Below are positions 26,289-34,037 of a DNA stretch of 64,000 nucleotides, piece by piece (position 1 is the stretch's first letter; each line of letters starts with the position of its first letter). Origin of the DNA: Chitinimonas prasina (lineage in GTDB: Bacteria > Pseudomonadota > Gammaproteobacteria > Burkholderiales > Chitinimonadaceae); contig NZ_BSOG01000002.1 of the NCBI RefSeq assembly GCF_030160395.1, positions 883,280 through 947,279 on the forward strand. Reading direction: 5' to 3'. The notes below the pieces were generated by a model. That model worked only from the letters and a program-made list of their open reading frames with translations. It had not been told where the DNA came from and ran no database searches. A program made the position numbers and the translations under genes.

Positions 26289-26663
26289 ATGAAAAACTGG
26301 CTCAATCGCCATTCCAATAGCCGCATACGCCGTCTCAACCAGCGTCAGCGCAAGAAGTACCATCTGGCCGAATTCGTGGAACTGGGCTTTCACCTGACGC
26401 TGCGCTTCAAGCAGCTGCTGTCTGAATCCGAACTTGAATCCTGGATCAATGCCATCTGCGATGAGGCCGAGCGCACCAACCTGATTGTGGGTGGTTTCAG
26501 CAGCGGCATGACAGCCCTGGAAACCGACGGTTTTGTGGTGGCAGAGCACGGCTCGGTGAGTGACACCCAACGCGATGCTTTTACCGCCTTCCTCCGCCAA
26601 CACCCCCTGGTCGCCGAGGTGGATGCTGGTGAGCTGGTCGACAGCTGGTACGGCCAACTGTAA
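26289..26663 (+). CDS. yggL: YggL-family (DUF469) ribosome-associated protein
   Basis: This 124-residue protein has the family pattern RIRRLNQRQRKKYHLAEFVELGF, then a central NLIVGGFSSG and a C-terminal ELVDSWYGQL. Members associate with the 50S subunit; the precise role is unclear. I chose the ATG at 26289 because it is preceded by CAGGA and the family starts close to the basic RxLNxRQRKK segment. It is divergent from the kdp operon. Confidence 0.88.
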   Translation: MKNWLNRHSNSRIRRLNQRQRKKYHLAEFVELGFHLTLRFKQLLSESELESWINAICDEAERTNLIVGGFSSGMTALETDGFVVAEHGSVSDTQRDAFTAFLRQHPLVAEVDAGELVDSWYGQL

Positions 26664-26743
26664 TCACACACGCGGGGTTGCGTGCGCATCGCGCCCGCAA
26701 CCCACCTCCCGCCCTACCCGTTCCAACGCGCCATGGAATACCC

Positions 26744-27223
26744 ATGAACATCAGCGAAACCCTCATCAGCCCCACTGAGCTCAAACCTGTACGCGAATGG
26801 GTGGCACGCATGGCCAGTCCGCTGGGCATCCCCTTGGCCGGACGTAGCACGGCTGAGCTGGTTGGTGCAGTCGAGCAGGCTGTCAGTCAGTGGCAGCAAG
26901 GTCGCCCGCCCAAGGCCGCCGAGGTCAAGCCCGAAGACCTGCATATCGTGCTGGGCACCATCTGGGGAGAGCAGTTGATCGCCCAGTTCGACTGGCTCTG
27001 GGTCAACCTCACGTTTCACGACTTCAACGACTGGAGTTCGCTAGCCGTGGTCTCGCCCGACCGCGCGTTGATGATCCTGCCCTACGCCTATGTCTGCCTG
27101 TGCCGCGATGACCAGGCCGTGGCCGTGAACATGCTTGCTGCCTTCAATGTCATCGGCCGCCAGACGCTCCCTGCCGCAGCGCCGGGCAGCTACAGCAATG
27201 TCATGGATACGCTAGCAAACTAG
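26744..27223 (+). CDS. Conserved hypothetical protein
   Basis: This 159-residue soluble protein has no signal peptide or membrane span. Notable stretches are LHIVLGTIWGEQLIAQFDWLW and a C-terminal SVDRALMILPYAYV-like segment. The GEQL...W pattern recalls the small uncharacterised DUF3806-type proteins, but I am not sure. The ATG at 26744 was preferred to the ATG at 26678, which lies only 15 nt past yggL. It runs in the same direction as yggL (80 nt gap), and its stop overlaps the convergent tyrA stop by 4 nt. Confidence 0.7.
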   Translation: MNISETLISPTELKPVREWVARMASPLGIPLAGRSTAELVGAVEQAVSQWQQGRPPKAAEVKPEDLHIVLGTIWGEQLIAQFDWLWVNLTFHDFNDWSSLAVVSPDRALMILPYAYVCLCRDDQAVAVNMLAAFNVIGRQTLPAAAPGSYSNVMDTLAN

Positions 27224-28080
27224 CCCTTGCCCCAGGCACTGCGTGCCTGGCTGGCGCGCTCGAATTTTGCCGTCATGCCGTCCGCATCGGCTTGTTGCAA
27301 CTGTGCAATCAGGCTATCGAGTTCCGCCCGGTAGGCACGCAGGTCCTCAAGCAAGCCATCGCGGTTGGCCAGTGCAATATCGCGCCACATCTCCGGGTGG
27401 CTACCCGCAATACGGCTGAAATCGCGGAAGCCGCTGGCTGCCAAGGCTAGGCAGGTATCGGCATCGGGCCGATTCAGCACCGTGTTCATATAGGCAAAAG
27501 CCAGCAGGTGCGGCATATGGCTGACTGCCGCAAAGACTGCGTCGTGCTCGGCGGCGTCCAGCACCACCAGATGGGCACTACAGGCCTGCCATAAGGCGCT
27601 TATCCTGGCCAAGGTATCGGCACTGGTTTCCGGCAGCGGGCATAGCACCACCTTGCGGCCCTCATACAGGCCATAGCGTGCGGCTGCAGCGCCAGACAGA
27701 TCCGACCCCGCAATCGGGTGGGCCGGCAGACAGCGATCCAGGCTATCGCCCAGATGCTTGCGGTAGAGCGCGGCGACATCGCGCTTGGTGCTGCCCGCAT
27801 CGGTCACCAAGGTATGGCGCGGCAAGGCGGGGGCGATACGCGCCAGCACGGCGTCCATCTGGCCTACCGGTGTCGCCAGCAGGACCAGATCGGCGTCGCG
27901 GACGGCTGTTGCGGCATCCTGTTCAGCCAGATCAATCACCTTGAGCTGCATGGCCCGTGCCAGATTCTCGGGCGAACGCCCCACACCCACGACCTGGCCC
28001 ACCAGCCCCGCCCGCTTCAGGTCCAGGGCAAACGATCCGCCTATCAGGCCCACGCCGATTACCACCAGCTTGCTCAACAC
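27220..28080 (-). CDS. tyrA: Prephenate/arogenate dehydrogenase
   Basis: This 286-residue NAD(P)-dependent enzyme of tyrosine biosynthesis has an N-terminal Rossmann motif, VVIGVGLIGGSFALDLKRAG. It has TDAGSTKRDV and the conserved HPIAGSDLSGAAAA, with the catalytic His in HPIAGS. There is no ACT or chorismate mutase domain. The start is GTG at 28080, with AGGAG six bases ahead. It is convergent with the hypothetical gene and lies 1 kb from the DAHP synthase gene of the same pathway, though on a separate transcript. Confidence 0.93.
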   Translation of the reverse strand: MLSKLVVIGVGLIGGSFALDLKRAGLVGQVVGVGRSPENLARAMQLKVIDLAEQDAATAVRDADLVLLATPVGQMDAVLARIAPALPRHTLVTDAGSTKRDVAALYRKHLGDSLDRCLPAHPIAGSDLSGAAAARYGLYEGRKVVLCPLPETSADTLARISALWQACSAHLVVLDAAEHDAVFAAVSHMPHLLAFAYMNTVLNRPDADTCLALAASGFRDFSRIAGSHPEMWRDIALANRDGLLEDLRAYRAELDSLIAQLQQADADGMTAKFERASQARSAWGKG

Positions 28081-28205
28081 ATCCCACTCCTAGATTTAGC
28101 GCCGCCAGCCAGATTTTCACGGCATCGGATGCACCCTGTAAGCCTATCGCCATTCAAGCGACCAAGGATGCCAGAGCGCCACCCACCACCAGCCCGGACC
28201 CCATC

Positions 28206-28976
28206 ATGCGACAACTGATACTACTGACCCTGCTGTGCAGCCTGACCACCTTTGCGGCAGAGCCCGCGCCTGGCCTGCAGGATGATGCGGCCGGCCAGGC
28301 CCTGCTGAGCGAGCGTATCGCCAGGGCCTATGTCTGGCGGGGGCTGGAGGCAGAGAATGCCGAAGCCCGCCGCCAGCAACAAGCCGCCACCGCACAGTTC
28401 GAGCGGAAGCTGGCCAAGCTACGCGCCGGCAGCCAGGAGCATGCCGAACTGGCTGACGACTATGCCCTGCTGGCCCAACTTTGGGCTGACTACCAGACGC
28501 TCACCCAAGCCCCGGCGACACGCGAAGGCGCCGCCAGGTTGGCCGAACTGTCGGAGGAGCTGGCCTGGATAGCCCGCAAGGCGAGCGATCGACTGGCACA
28601 GCCCACGGGCAACAAACCACAGCCCAACCGGATAGCCGGCGATATTGCCACTTTGTCGCAGCGACTGGCCAAGACTTATCTCTTGCAAGCATATGGCTTG
28701 AAGGTTGCCTTCCTGCAGCGCGACCTGATCGAGAGCCGCGCAGCCTTTCTGCAACTGAGCCAGCAGTTGAAGGCCCGCCCCGACAACACACCCGCCCTGA
28801 AGGCCAAGCTGGCCTTGATGGATAGCCAGTGGTTCTTCTTCCAGCAGGCCATCGATGAGCTGGCCAAGCGCAACACCGATCCGCAACTGCGCCGCAATGT
28901 CATCACCACCAGCGACCGCATCTACGAGGTAGCGCTCGATCTGGCCGCCCACTACCAAAGGCGCGGCCAGGATTGA
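28206..28976 (+). CDS. Exported protein with PilJ/NarX-type four-helix sensor domains
   Basis: This 256-residue protein has a signal peptide (MRQLILLTLLCSLTTFAAEP) and an all-helical body with two related halves. The first starts QALLSERIARAYVWRGLE and the second starts IATLSQRLAKTYLLQAYGL. These match the type IV pili methyl-accepting chemotaxis N-terminal (PilJ/nitrate-sensor) fold, which normally sits in a sensor kinase or chemoreceptor. No transmembrane or signalling domain follows, so this is a free periplasmic sensor-like protein. The ligand is unknown. It is not in an obvious operon. The ATG at 28206 was chosen for the signal peptide. Confidence 0.78.
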   Translation: MRQLILLTLLCSLTTFAAEPAPGLQDDAAGQALLSERIARAYVWRGLEAENAEARRQQQAATAQFERKLAKLRAGSQEHAELADDYALLAQLWADYQTLTQAPATREGAARLAELSEELAWIARKASDRLAQPTGNKPQPNRIAGDIATLSQRLAKTYLLQAYGLKVAFLQRDLIESRAAFLQLSQQLKARPDNTPALKAKLALMDSQWFFFQQAIDELAKRNTDPQLRRNVITTSDRIYEVALDLAAHYQRRGQD

Positions 28977-29003
28977 TCACGCCTGCCACATCGCTGGTTG
29001 GCG

Positions 29004-29061
29004 CTTAGAGCGTGTTCACGATCTATTCGCCAGGGCGAAGAAATCGCGAACAGGCTCTTAC
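29004..29061. repeat. Dispersed imperfect palindrome, copy B
   Basis: The arms run from GAGCGTGTTCACGATC (starting at 29008) to GAAATCGCGAACAGGCTC and pair over about 24 bp around the centre CCAGG. The element includes the TAA stop codon of the DAHP synthase gene, just as copy A includes the kdpB stop. Confidence 0.65.
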
Positions 29062-30074
29062 AGCTCCCGGCCTACCGCCTGGGCAATCAGGCGCAGGGAG
29101 GCCACCAGGTCATTGAGCTCCTGTGGCGTCAGGGCCTGGTCGGCATCACACCAGGCATCGCAGGGGTTGGGGTGCATCTCCACCAGCAGGCCATCGGCAC
29201 CTGCAGCCACAGCGGCGCGAGCCAGCGCCGGCACCATCCAGGCCTTGCCACCGGCGTGGCTAGGGTCCACCAGTACCGGCAGATGGGTTTCCTTCTTCAG
29301 CACCGGGATGGCCGTCACATCCAGCACATTGCGGTAAGCCGTCTCGAAGGTACGTATGCCGCGCTCGCACAGGATGATGTTGTTGTTGCCACCCGCCGCA
29401 ATGTACTCGGCCGCCATAAGCCACTCCGAAATCGTGGCCGACAAGCCGCGCTTGAGGATGACGGGCTTGTTGACCCGGCCGACTTCCTTAAGCAGATCGA
29501 AGTTCTGCATATTGCGGGCACCGATCTGTATCACGTCCACATCGTGCTCCAGGAAGGTATCCAGCATGCGCACATCCATCAGCTCTGTCACGATGGGCAT
29601 GTTGTACTCGCGTGCCGCCGCCTGAAAGAACTCCAGGCCCTGTACTCCCAAACCCTGGAAAGCATAGGGGCTGGTACGCGGCTTGAAGGCGCCACCCCGC
29701 ATCATCTTGCAGCCAGCCGCATGCACGCCAGCAGCCGCCAGATGCATCTGCTCCTGGGTCTCGACCGAACACGGCCCAGCTATCACCTGCACCTGCTTGC
29801 CGCCCAGCTTGATGCCACGGATATCAATCACGCTGCCGGCCGGGTGTCCTTCGCGAGCCACCAGCTTGTATGGCTTGACGATATGGATGGCACGCTCGAC
29901 GCCCGCCATCTGCTCGAAGCTCTGCTCGTTGAGCGGGCGCTCGTCGCCGATGGCGCCGACGATGGTGCGCTCGCTACCGCGCGAAACATGCTCGGTCAGG
30001 CCAGAGGCGCGGATCTTGCTGACTACGGCGTCGAGCTCGGATTGGGTCGATTCAGGGGACATTACGATGATCAT
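29058..30074 (-). CDS. 3-deoxy-7-phosphoheptulonate (DAHP) synthase, type I-beta
   Basis: This enzyme catalyses the first step of aromatic amino acid biosynthesis: phosphoenolpyruvate plus erythrose 4-phosphate gives DAHP. It has 338 residues, with an N-terminal ferredoxin-like regulatory domain (1-75, with HVSRGSERTIVGAIGD and HIVKPYKLVSRE-like) and a catalytic TIM barrel. The barrel carries AGPCSVE, RGGAFKPRTSPYAFQG, QIGARNMQNF, LKRG and DPSHAGG. It matches the Thermotoga-type enzyme in layout and length, which is inhibited by Phe and Tyr through the N-domain. I chose the ATG at 30074 because AGGAAG precedes it and family members begin MIIVM. A Phe/Tyr leader peptide and terminator precede the gene. 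Confidence 0.95.
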   Translation of the reverse strand: MIIVMSPESTQSELDAVVSKIRASGLTEHVSRGSERTIVGAIGDERPLNEQSFEQMAGVERAIHIVKPYKLVAREGHPAGSVIDIRGIKLGGKQVQVIAGPCSVETQEQMHLAAAGVHAAGCKMMRGGAFKPRTSPYAFQGLGVQGLEFFQAAAREYNMPIVTELMDVRMLDTFLEHDVDVIQIGARNMQNFDLLKEVGRVNKPVILKRGLSATISEWLMAAEYIAAGGNNNIILCERGIRTFETAYRNVLDVTAIPVLKKETHLPVLVDPSHAGGKAWMVPALARAAVAAGADGLLVEMHPNPCDAWCDADQALTPQELNDLVASLRLIAQAVGREL

Positions 30075-30113
30075 GACGGTCTTCCTATGGGGTGGACGGC
30101 AGAAAATGGACAA

Positions 30114-30143
30114 AGAAAAAGGCGGGCCTTTTGGGCCCGCCTT
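30114..30143 (-). terminator. Attenuator terminator in the DAHP synthase leader
   Basis: A perfect 10-bp GC-rich stem (AAGGCGGGCC with GGCCCGCCTT) and 5-nt loop are followed by a U-run on the minus strand. It lies between the leader peptide (stop at 30187) and the gene start (30074), the position expected of an amino-acid attenuator. Confidence 0.85.
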
Positions 30144-30186
30144 CTTGAATCTTTACTTGCTTCAGGGTGTAACAGGGCAGCCCGCG

Positions 30187-30240
30187 TCAACTCGTGATCG
30201 GAAAATAATAAAACGAGAAGAAAGCGGTGAAACGACGCAT
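30187..30240 (-). CDS. Phe/Tyr-rich leader peptide of the DAHP synthase attenuator
   Basis: The 17-residue frame MRRFTAFFSFYYFPITS ends with TGA at 30187. Five of 17 residues are Phe and two are Tyr, arranged in runs (FF, FYYF), as in the pheA leader of enteric bacteria. It ends 44 nt before a strong terminator hairpin ahead of the DAHP synthase gene. CAGGCAGCC just upstream of the ATG is complementary to GGCTGCC just after the stop, a possible alternative pairing. When charged tRNA-Phe or tRNA-Tyr is scarce, ribosome stalling here should favour anti-termination. The ribosome site is weak. Confidence 0.75.
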   Translation of the reverse strand: MRRFTAFFSFYYFPITS

Positions 30241-30278
30241 GACGGTTACGGCTGCCTGAAGTAGATGTTGGAACCAGC

Positions 30279-30950
30279 TTAACCCAAAATTTCGCGCAAT
30301 GCAGCAATTGCTGCCTGTACCGATGCAAAAATCGCCGCCGGGCTGGCTTCGTCGAACATATAGGCCGGGGTTGAAATAAACGCATGGGTACGGTCCAGGC
30401 AGGCCTGGTCCACCGCCAACGGCATATGGAACTGCCCCCAGGCCTCGATGGCATCGGACAAGGGGTTACCGCCATAGCCCACGGTAATCTGTGCCTTGCT
30501 ATAGCCCGCCTCGCGGGCGGCCAGGCCCAGCAGCAGCGGCGCGGCACAGATGGCCACCACCGGCTTTTTGGCCAGCACAAACGGCATGATGGCGGCCTTT
30601 ACATCGTCATGCATGCCGGCATTGACGCCCTCTTCGGCAAAGGTGCAGAGATTCTTGGCCGCCCCAAACCCACCGGGGAACACGATGGCGTCGTATTCAG
30701 CGGGATTGAGCTGATCCAGCGCCCTGACATTGCCACGGGCAATGCGGGCGGCTTCGACCAGAATATTGCGACTCTCCTCTGTTCCCTCGCCGCTGAGATG
30801 ATCCACCACATGGCGCTGCGGCCTATCGGGTGCATAGCAGTCGTAGTGCATGCCATGCTGGCTCAGCGCCACCAGGGTAGCGACTGCTTCGGTAATTTCA
30901 CTGCCATCCAGATAACCGCAACCGGACAGTACAACCGCTACTCTGGACAT
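30279..30950 (-). CDS. elbB: ElbB-like DJ-1/PfpI superfamily glyoxalase
   Basis: This 223-residue ElbB/ES1 family protein has VVLSGCGYLDGSEITEA at the N-terminus, FPGGFGAAKNLCTFAEEG, and AICAAPLLLG with the nucleophile-elbow Cys. E. coli ElbB has weak glyoxalase III activity and a disputed link to isoprenoid synthesis. The ATG at 30950 has GGGGAGATG just ahead; the ATG at 30968 overlaps the stop of the cupin gene and is the alternative. It follows the cupin gene on the same strand. The DAHP synthase leader begins only 39 nt past its stop. Confidence 0.87.
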   Translation of the reverse strand: MSRVAVVLSGCGYLDGSEITEAVATLVALSQHGMHYDCYAPDRPQRHVVDHLSGEGTEESRNILVEAARIARGNVRALDQLNPAEYDAIVFPGGFGAAKNLCTFAEEGVNAGMHDDVKAAIMPFVLAKKPVVAICAAPLLLGLAAREAGYSKAQITVGYGGNPLSDAIEAWGQFHMPLAVDQACLDRTHAFISTPAYMFDEASPAAIFASVQAAIAALREILG

Positions 30951-30964
30951 GGTCATCTCCCCGT

Positions 30965-31327
30965 TCATGGCTTGCGCTCAACAATCATATAGTGCTTCTT
31001 CATGGCTTCCAGTACGTGGAACTCGCCCTTGAAACCCGCCGGTATCACCAGCGACTCCCCTGCCCCTACCTCCACAGCCAGGCCAGCCTCGTCGATCAGG
31101 CGGCAGCGCCCTTCGGTGACAAAGAAGAACTCATCCTCGGTATCGCCCATGGCAATACGCCAGCGTCCCGGCTCGCACGCCCAGACGCCGGCATACACCT
31201 CGCCGCTCTCATTGGTGTAGTGATTCCAGGTGGTGCGCTGCGGATTCCCCTCTACACGACGCTCCTCCCTGGGCTGGTCATACTCGGGTGCAGTGTTCTG
31301 CTGACTGAAAGCAATGATGGCGGGCAC
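30965..31327 (-). CDS. Small cupin-domain protein (cupin_3/DUF861 type)
   Basis: This 120-residue single beta-barrel protein has GVWACEPGRWRIAMGDTEDEFFFVTEGRCRL and GAGESLVIPAGFKGEF, typical of the (S)-ureidoglycine aminohydrolase-like cupin_3 group. The substrate is unknown. GTG at 31327 is preferred because AGGA lies seven bases ahead and the cupin homology starts soon after. The longer frame to 31456 would run into the divergent promoter. It is co-directional and overlapping or adjacent with elbB, and divergent from the carbamoyltransferase gene. Confidence 0.82.
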   Translation of the reverse strand: MPAIIAFSQQNTAPEYDQPREERRVEGNPQRTTWNHYTNESGEVYAGVWACEPGRWRIAMGDTEDEFFFVTEGRCRLIDEAGLAVEVGAGESLVIPAGFKGEFHVLEAMKKHYMIVERKP

Positions 31328-31492
31328 GGCACTATCCTGTTGCAGTAAGGTTTCAAGCCATTCTAGCTGTATGTCGCCCCGCTTGGGCAAGCATGACGTT
31401 TGCAAGTTCTGCCACATCCCTGCGCCAGGGTGCCGCACAAACAGTGCACACAACACAATGCGTATTTACAAATTGATAAAGCACAGTGAATA

Positions 31493-31511
31493 ATATACGC
31501 AATGCGTAAAC
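31493..31511. promoter_or_regulatory. Palindromic operator candidate in the HTH-pyrB promoter
   Basis: ATATACGC-AAT-GCGTAAAC is an imperfect palindrome (gcgta half exact) ending 10 nt ahead of the ATG. A perfect version (ATATACGC-ATA-GCGTATAT) lies inside the gene at 31725, and a lone half site AATGCGTATT lies at 31458. Position and similarity suggest autoregulation by the gene's own HTH domain, which is inference. Confidence 0.55.
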
Positions 31512-31521
31512 GGATAACACC

Positions 31522-32802
31522 ATGACCCTGCCACAACAGACCCTGCTGCGCGACGCCATGCGTAGCCTCAACCTGACCCGCGATGCGCTCTGCGAGAGGC
31601 TTGGCGTGAGCCGCAGAGCATTGGACAGTTGGCTACTACCGGATGACTCCAACGAGCAGCGCAGCATGCCCACCGTGGTTGCCCGCTTCATTGGCGAGAT
31701 CATGGCAGCACAGCAGCCCACAAAATATACGCATAGCGTATATCAACCAACCAGCAATATCGTCGCAGGCAGCCCACACCTGCTCTCGGTCAGCCAGTTT
31801 GATCGGGAATCCGTACAGGCCCTGTTCCGGCTTGCCGACCTGCTGCAGCCGGTAGCCCGGCGGCAAAAAGTCTGCCGGGTGCTGGAAGGCGCCGTACTGG
31901 CCAACCTGTTCTTCGAAGCCAGCACCCGCACCCGCATCAGCTTTGGCGCCGCCTTCTGCCGCCTGGGTGGCGCAGTCTGCGACACCACCGGCTTTACCTT
32001 CTCGTCCATGGCCAAGGGGGAATCCATCCACGACACCAGCCGCGTCATCAGCGGCTATGTCGACGCCATGGTCGTGCGCCACCCCGAGCAGGGTGCCGTG
32101 GCCGAGTTTGCCAGCGCAACCCATATCCCCGTCATCAACGGCGGCGACGGCCCCGGCGAACACCCCACCCAAGCCCTGCTGGACCTCTACACCCTGGAAC
32201 GGGAATTCTCGCGCCAGGGCAAGCTGATCGACGGCTGCCACATCGCCATCGTAGGCGATCTCAAACACGGCCGTGCGGTGCACTCCCTGGTCAAGCTGCT
32301 GTGCCTGTATCAGCGACTCACCATCAGCCTGGTCGCCCCAGCCGGGCTGGAACTCCCCAGCGAACTGATGGACCAGCTCAGCCACAACGGCAATCAGCTG
32401 CGTTGCAGCCAACACCTGGCCCAGGGCCTGGCCGGCGCTGACTTGATCTACGCCACCCGCGTGCAGAAGGAGCGCATGGGCGGCGAAGTGCTCGAAGGCT
32501 ATAGCCCTGACTTCCAGATCAATCTGGCGGCCGTGCAAAACTGGTGCAAGCCCGACACAGTCATCATGCACCCCCTGCCCCGCGACAGCCGCCCCGACGC
32601 CCACGACCTGGCCACCGACCTGAACCTCGACCCCCGCCTGGCCATCTTCCGCCAGACCGATAACGGGATTCCGGTACGCATGGCCATCTTCGCCCAGTTG
32701 CTGGGGGTAGATCAGCAGGTGCCCCACGCCCTGCGCGACTGCAACTGGCGCCACCCACCGCACCTGGGGCCGGAGGATGCGGCGTTTGATGTGCTGGAGT
32801 GA
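31522..32802 (+). CDS. pyrB: Aspartate carbamoyltransferase with fused N-terminal HTH domain
   Basis: This 426-residue protein joins two parts. Residues about 1-62 form a lambda-repressor/XRE-like helix-turn-helix (LNLTRDALCERLGVSRRALDSWL at 16-38). Residues about 83-420 form a full aspartate carbamoyltransferase catalytic chain. Its active-site elements are all present: STRTR (134-138), SMAKGES with Lys165, HPTQALLD (214-221), GDLKHGR (245-251) and HPLPR. The enzyme makes N-carbamoyl-aspartate in pyrimidine synthesis. A typical chain has about 310 residues and no HTH. No pyrI or dihydroorotase gene is adjacent. It stands alone, divergent from the cupin gene. The HTH suggests it also binds DNA, perhaps its own promoter. 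Confidence 0.9.
   Translation: MTLPQQTLLRDAMRSLNLTRDALCERLGVSRRALDSWLLPDDSNEQRSMPTVVARFIGEIMAAQQPTKYTHSVYQPTSNIVAGSPHLLSVSQFDRESVQALFRLADLLQPVARRQKVCRVLEGAVLANLFFEASTRTRISFGAAFCRLGGAVCDTTGFTFSSMAKGESIHDTSRVISGYVDAMVVRHPEQGAVAEFASATHIPVINGGDGPGEHPTQALLDLYTLEREFSRQGKLIDGCHIAIVGDLKHGRAVHSLVKLLCLYQRLTISLVAPAGLELPSELMDQLSHNGNQLRCSQHLAQGLAGADLIYATRVQKERMGGEVLEGYSPDFQINLAAVQNWCKPDTVIMHPLPRDSRPDAHDLATDLNLDPRLAIFRQTDNGIPVRMAIFAQLLGVDQQVPHALRDCNWRHPPHLGPEDAAFDVLE
31725..31743. promoter_or_regulatory. Perfect palindrome inside the HTH-pyrB linker codons
   Basis: ATATACGC-ATA-GCGTATAT is an exact 8-bp inverted repeat with a 3-nt spacer. It spans codons 68-74 in the linker between the HTH and the catalytic domain. 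It matches the promoter copy at 31493; centre-to-centre distance is 232 bp, about 22 helical turns. It could be a second operator. Confidence 0.6.
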
Positions 32803-32839
32803 AGGCCTGGTATCCCCTGAGTTGGCTGATGGGACAGAT

Positions 32840-33535
32840 TTAGGCGGTAAGCGCGGCAACGTCCTGCATGCGGCGCGAGATTTCTGAATTGCGCTTGAGC
32901 AAAAAGGCATGCAAGAGGTCGGGGTAGTTCAACTGCACTGCATCCCTGACTGACGGACGACGTTGCAGGGCGCTGCGCCACTGACGGACTCGGGGAACAT
33001 CGGTGAAGACACCGAAGTCGCCAATCGTGTCGAAGATGTCGAAATACCGAAATACGGGACCAAAGGCACCGTCCACAAGACGAAATGTCGCGCCGTCAAA
33101 GAAGGGGCCCTGATGGCCCGCCGCTGTCAGTTCAGCCTCCAGCTGGCGGAACTTGCTGTTGATCTCTGCAGCCTTCGTATCGAACGTCTTTGCATCTTGT
33201 GCGCCATACAAGCCACCGATGGCGTTCAAGGTGGCAGATGCAAACTCCATCCATGATCGGTGACGCGCACGCTGCAGCGGGTCGGCGGGATGGAGGGCCG
33301 GAGTCTGTGTGTCCTCCAGGTATTCGCAGATCACCGCCGACTCAAAAATCGGCTGCCCGTCCACCAGCAACACCGGAGTCTTGCCCAGGGGTGAAATCTT
33401 GAGGAACCAGTCAGGCTTGTTGGCAAGGTCAATGTCGATGCGCTCAAACTCGACCTTCTTTTCCTTTAGAGCGATAACTGCGCGCTGAACGTAAGGGCAC
33501 AAAACGTGGCTGACGAGAGTAAGTTTCTTGATCAT
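32840..33535 (-). CDS. Glutathione S-transferase family protein
   Basis: This 231-residue GST has an N-terminal thioredoxin-like domain (SHVLCPYVQRAVIALKEKKV; then KTPVLLVDGQPIFESAVICEYLED with the conserved cis-Pro and ES glutathione contacts) and a C-terminal helical domain (about 90-225). CPY near the N-terminus suggests an omega-like or DHAR-like active-site Cys. The ATG at 33535 follows GAGGTGATTGCC. It is downstream of the DoxX gene by 10 nt, an operon divergent from the LysR at 34038. Confidence 0.88.
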   Translation of the reverse strand: MIKKLTLVSHVLCPYVQRAVIALKEKKVEFERIDIDLANKPDWFLKISPLGKTPVLLVDGQPIFESAVICEYLEDTQTPALHPADPLQRARHRSWMEFASATLNAIGGLYGAQDAKTFDTKAAEINSKFRQLEAELTAAGHQGPFFDGATFRLVDGAFGPVFRYFDIFDTIGDFGVFTDVPRVRQWRSALQRRPSVRDAVQLNYPDLLHAFLLKRNSEISRRMQDVAALTA

Positions 33536-33545
33536 GGCAATCACC

Positions 33546-33968
33546 TCAGAAGCTGGGTGTAAAACGCCGTGACGTACGGGTGGTGTAGGCACCGTCACCC
33601 AGTAGCCAGAGTGCGAGAGACGCCACGGTGAGGAAAACGGGGTACTCCCAACCACCGTTTGGGCTGGTATGAACCCAACCGTTGCCGAAGTGCACGGATG
33701 CGGCCAAAGCCATCACCGGAACCAGCGCCAGTGAAACCTGACGGGCATAAAAGCCCAGTACCAGGGCGACTCCACCCAGCAACTCAACCGCGAAGACCGG
33801 GTAAGCCAAGAGTCCAGGAAAGCCGATGATCTGAAAGAACTGTGCGGTGCCAGGGAGTGTGAAGACAAGCAGCTTGAGCAAGGCGTGGGCGATCCACATG
33901 ACGCCGAGGCTCACGCGCAGGAGCGTGATTCCCAAGCTAGTTGATCTGATGGCGGGGTTTGAGGTCAT
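33546..33968 (-). CDS. DoxX-family membrane protein
   Basis: This 140-residue protein has four transmembrane helices with the DoxX pattern: LLRVSLGVMWIAHALLKL, FFQIIGFPGLLAYPVFAVELLGGVAL and VHFGNGWVHTSPNGGWEYP. DoxX proteins act in quinone or thiol redox and electrophile protection, often beside GST-type genes, as here. The ATG at 33968 follows TGGAG. It is the first gene of the pair with the GST gene; the divergent LysR probably controls both. Confidence 0.87.
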   Translation of the reverse strand: MTSNPAIRSTSLGITLLRVSLGVMWIAHALLKLLVFTLPGTAQFFQIIGFPGLLAYPVFAVELLGGVALVLGFYARQVSLALVPVMALAASVHFGNGWVHTSPNGGWEYPVFLTVASLALWLLGDGAYTTRTSRRFTPSF

Positions 33969-34006
33969 TGCAAGACTCCATTGAAGTTGCGATGAATGGA
34001 ATTTAT

Positions 34007-34024
34007 TATTGCAAATGCGCAATA
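34007..34024. promoter_or_regulatory. LysR operator candidate between DoxX and LysR genes
   Basis: TATTGC-AAATGC-GCAATA is a perfect 6-bp dyad with a 6-nt spacer, 13 nt ahead of the LysR start and 38 nt ahead of the DoxX start. It matches the element upstream of the paralogous LysR at 1766-1783. Confidence 0.6.
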
Positions 34025-34037
34025 TAAATAGGCGCCG

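Noticed and set aside
31636..32910. 424-residue minus-strand frame
   Set aside because: Antisense to the aspartate carbamoyltransferase gene with all catalytic motifs intact.
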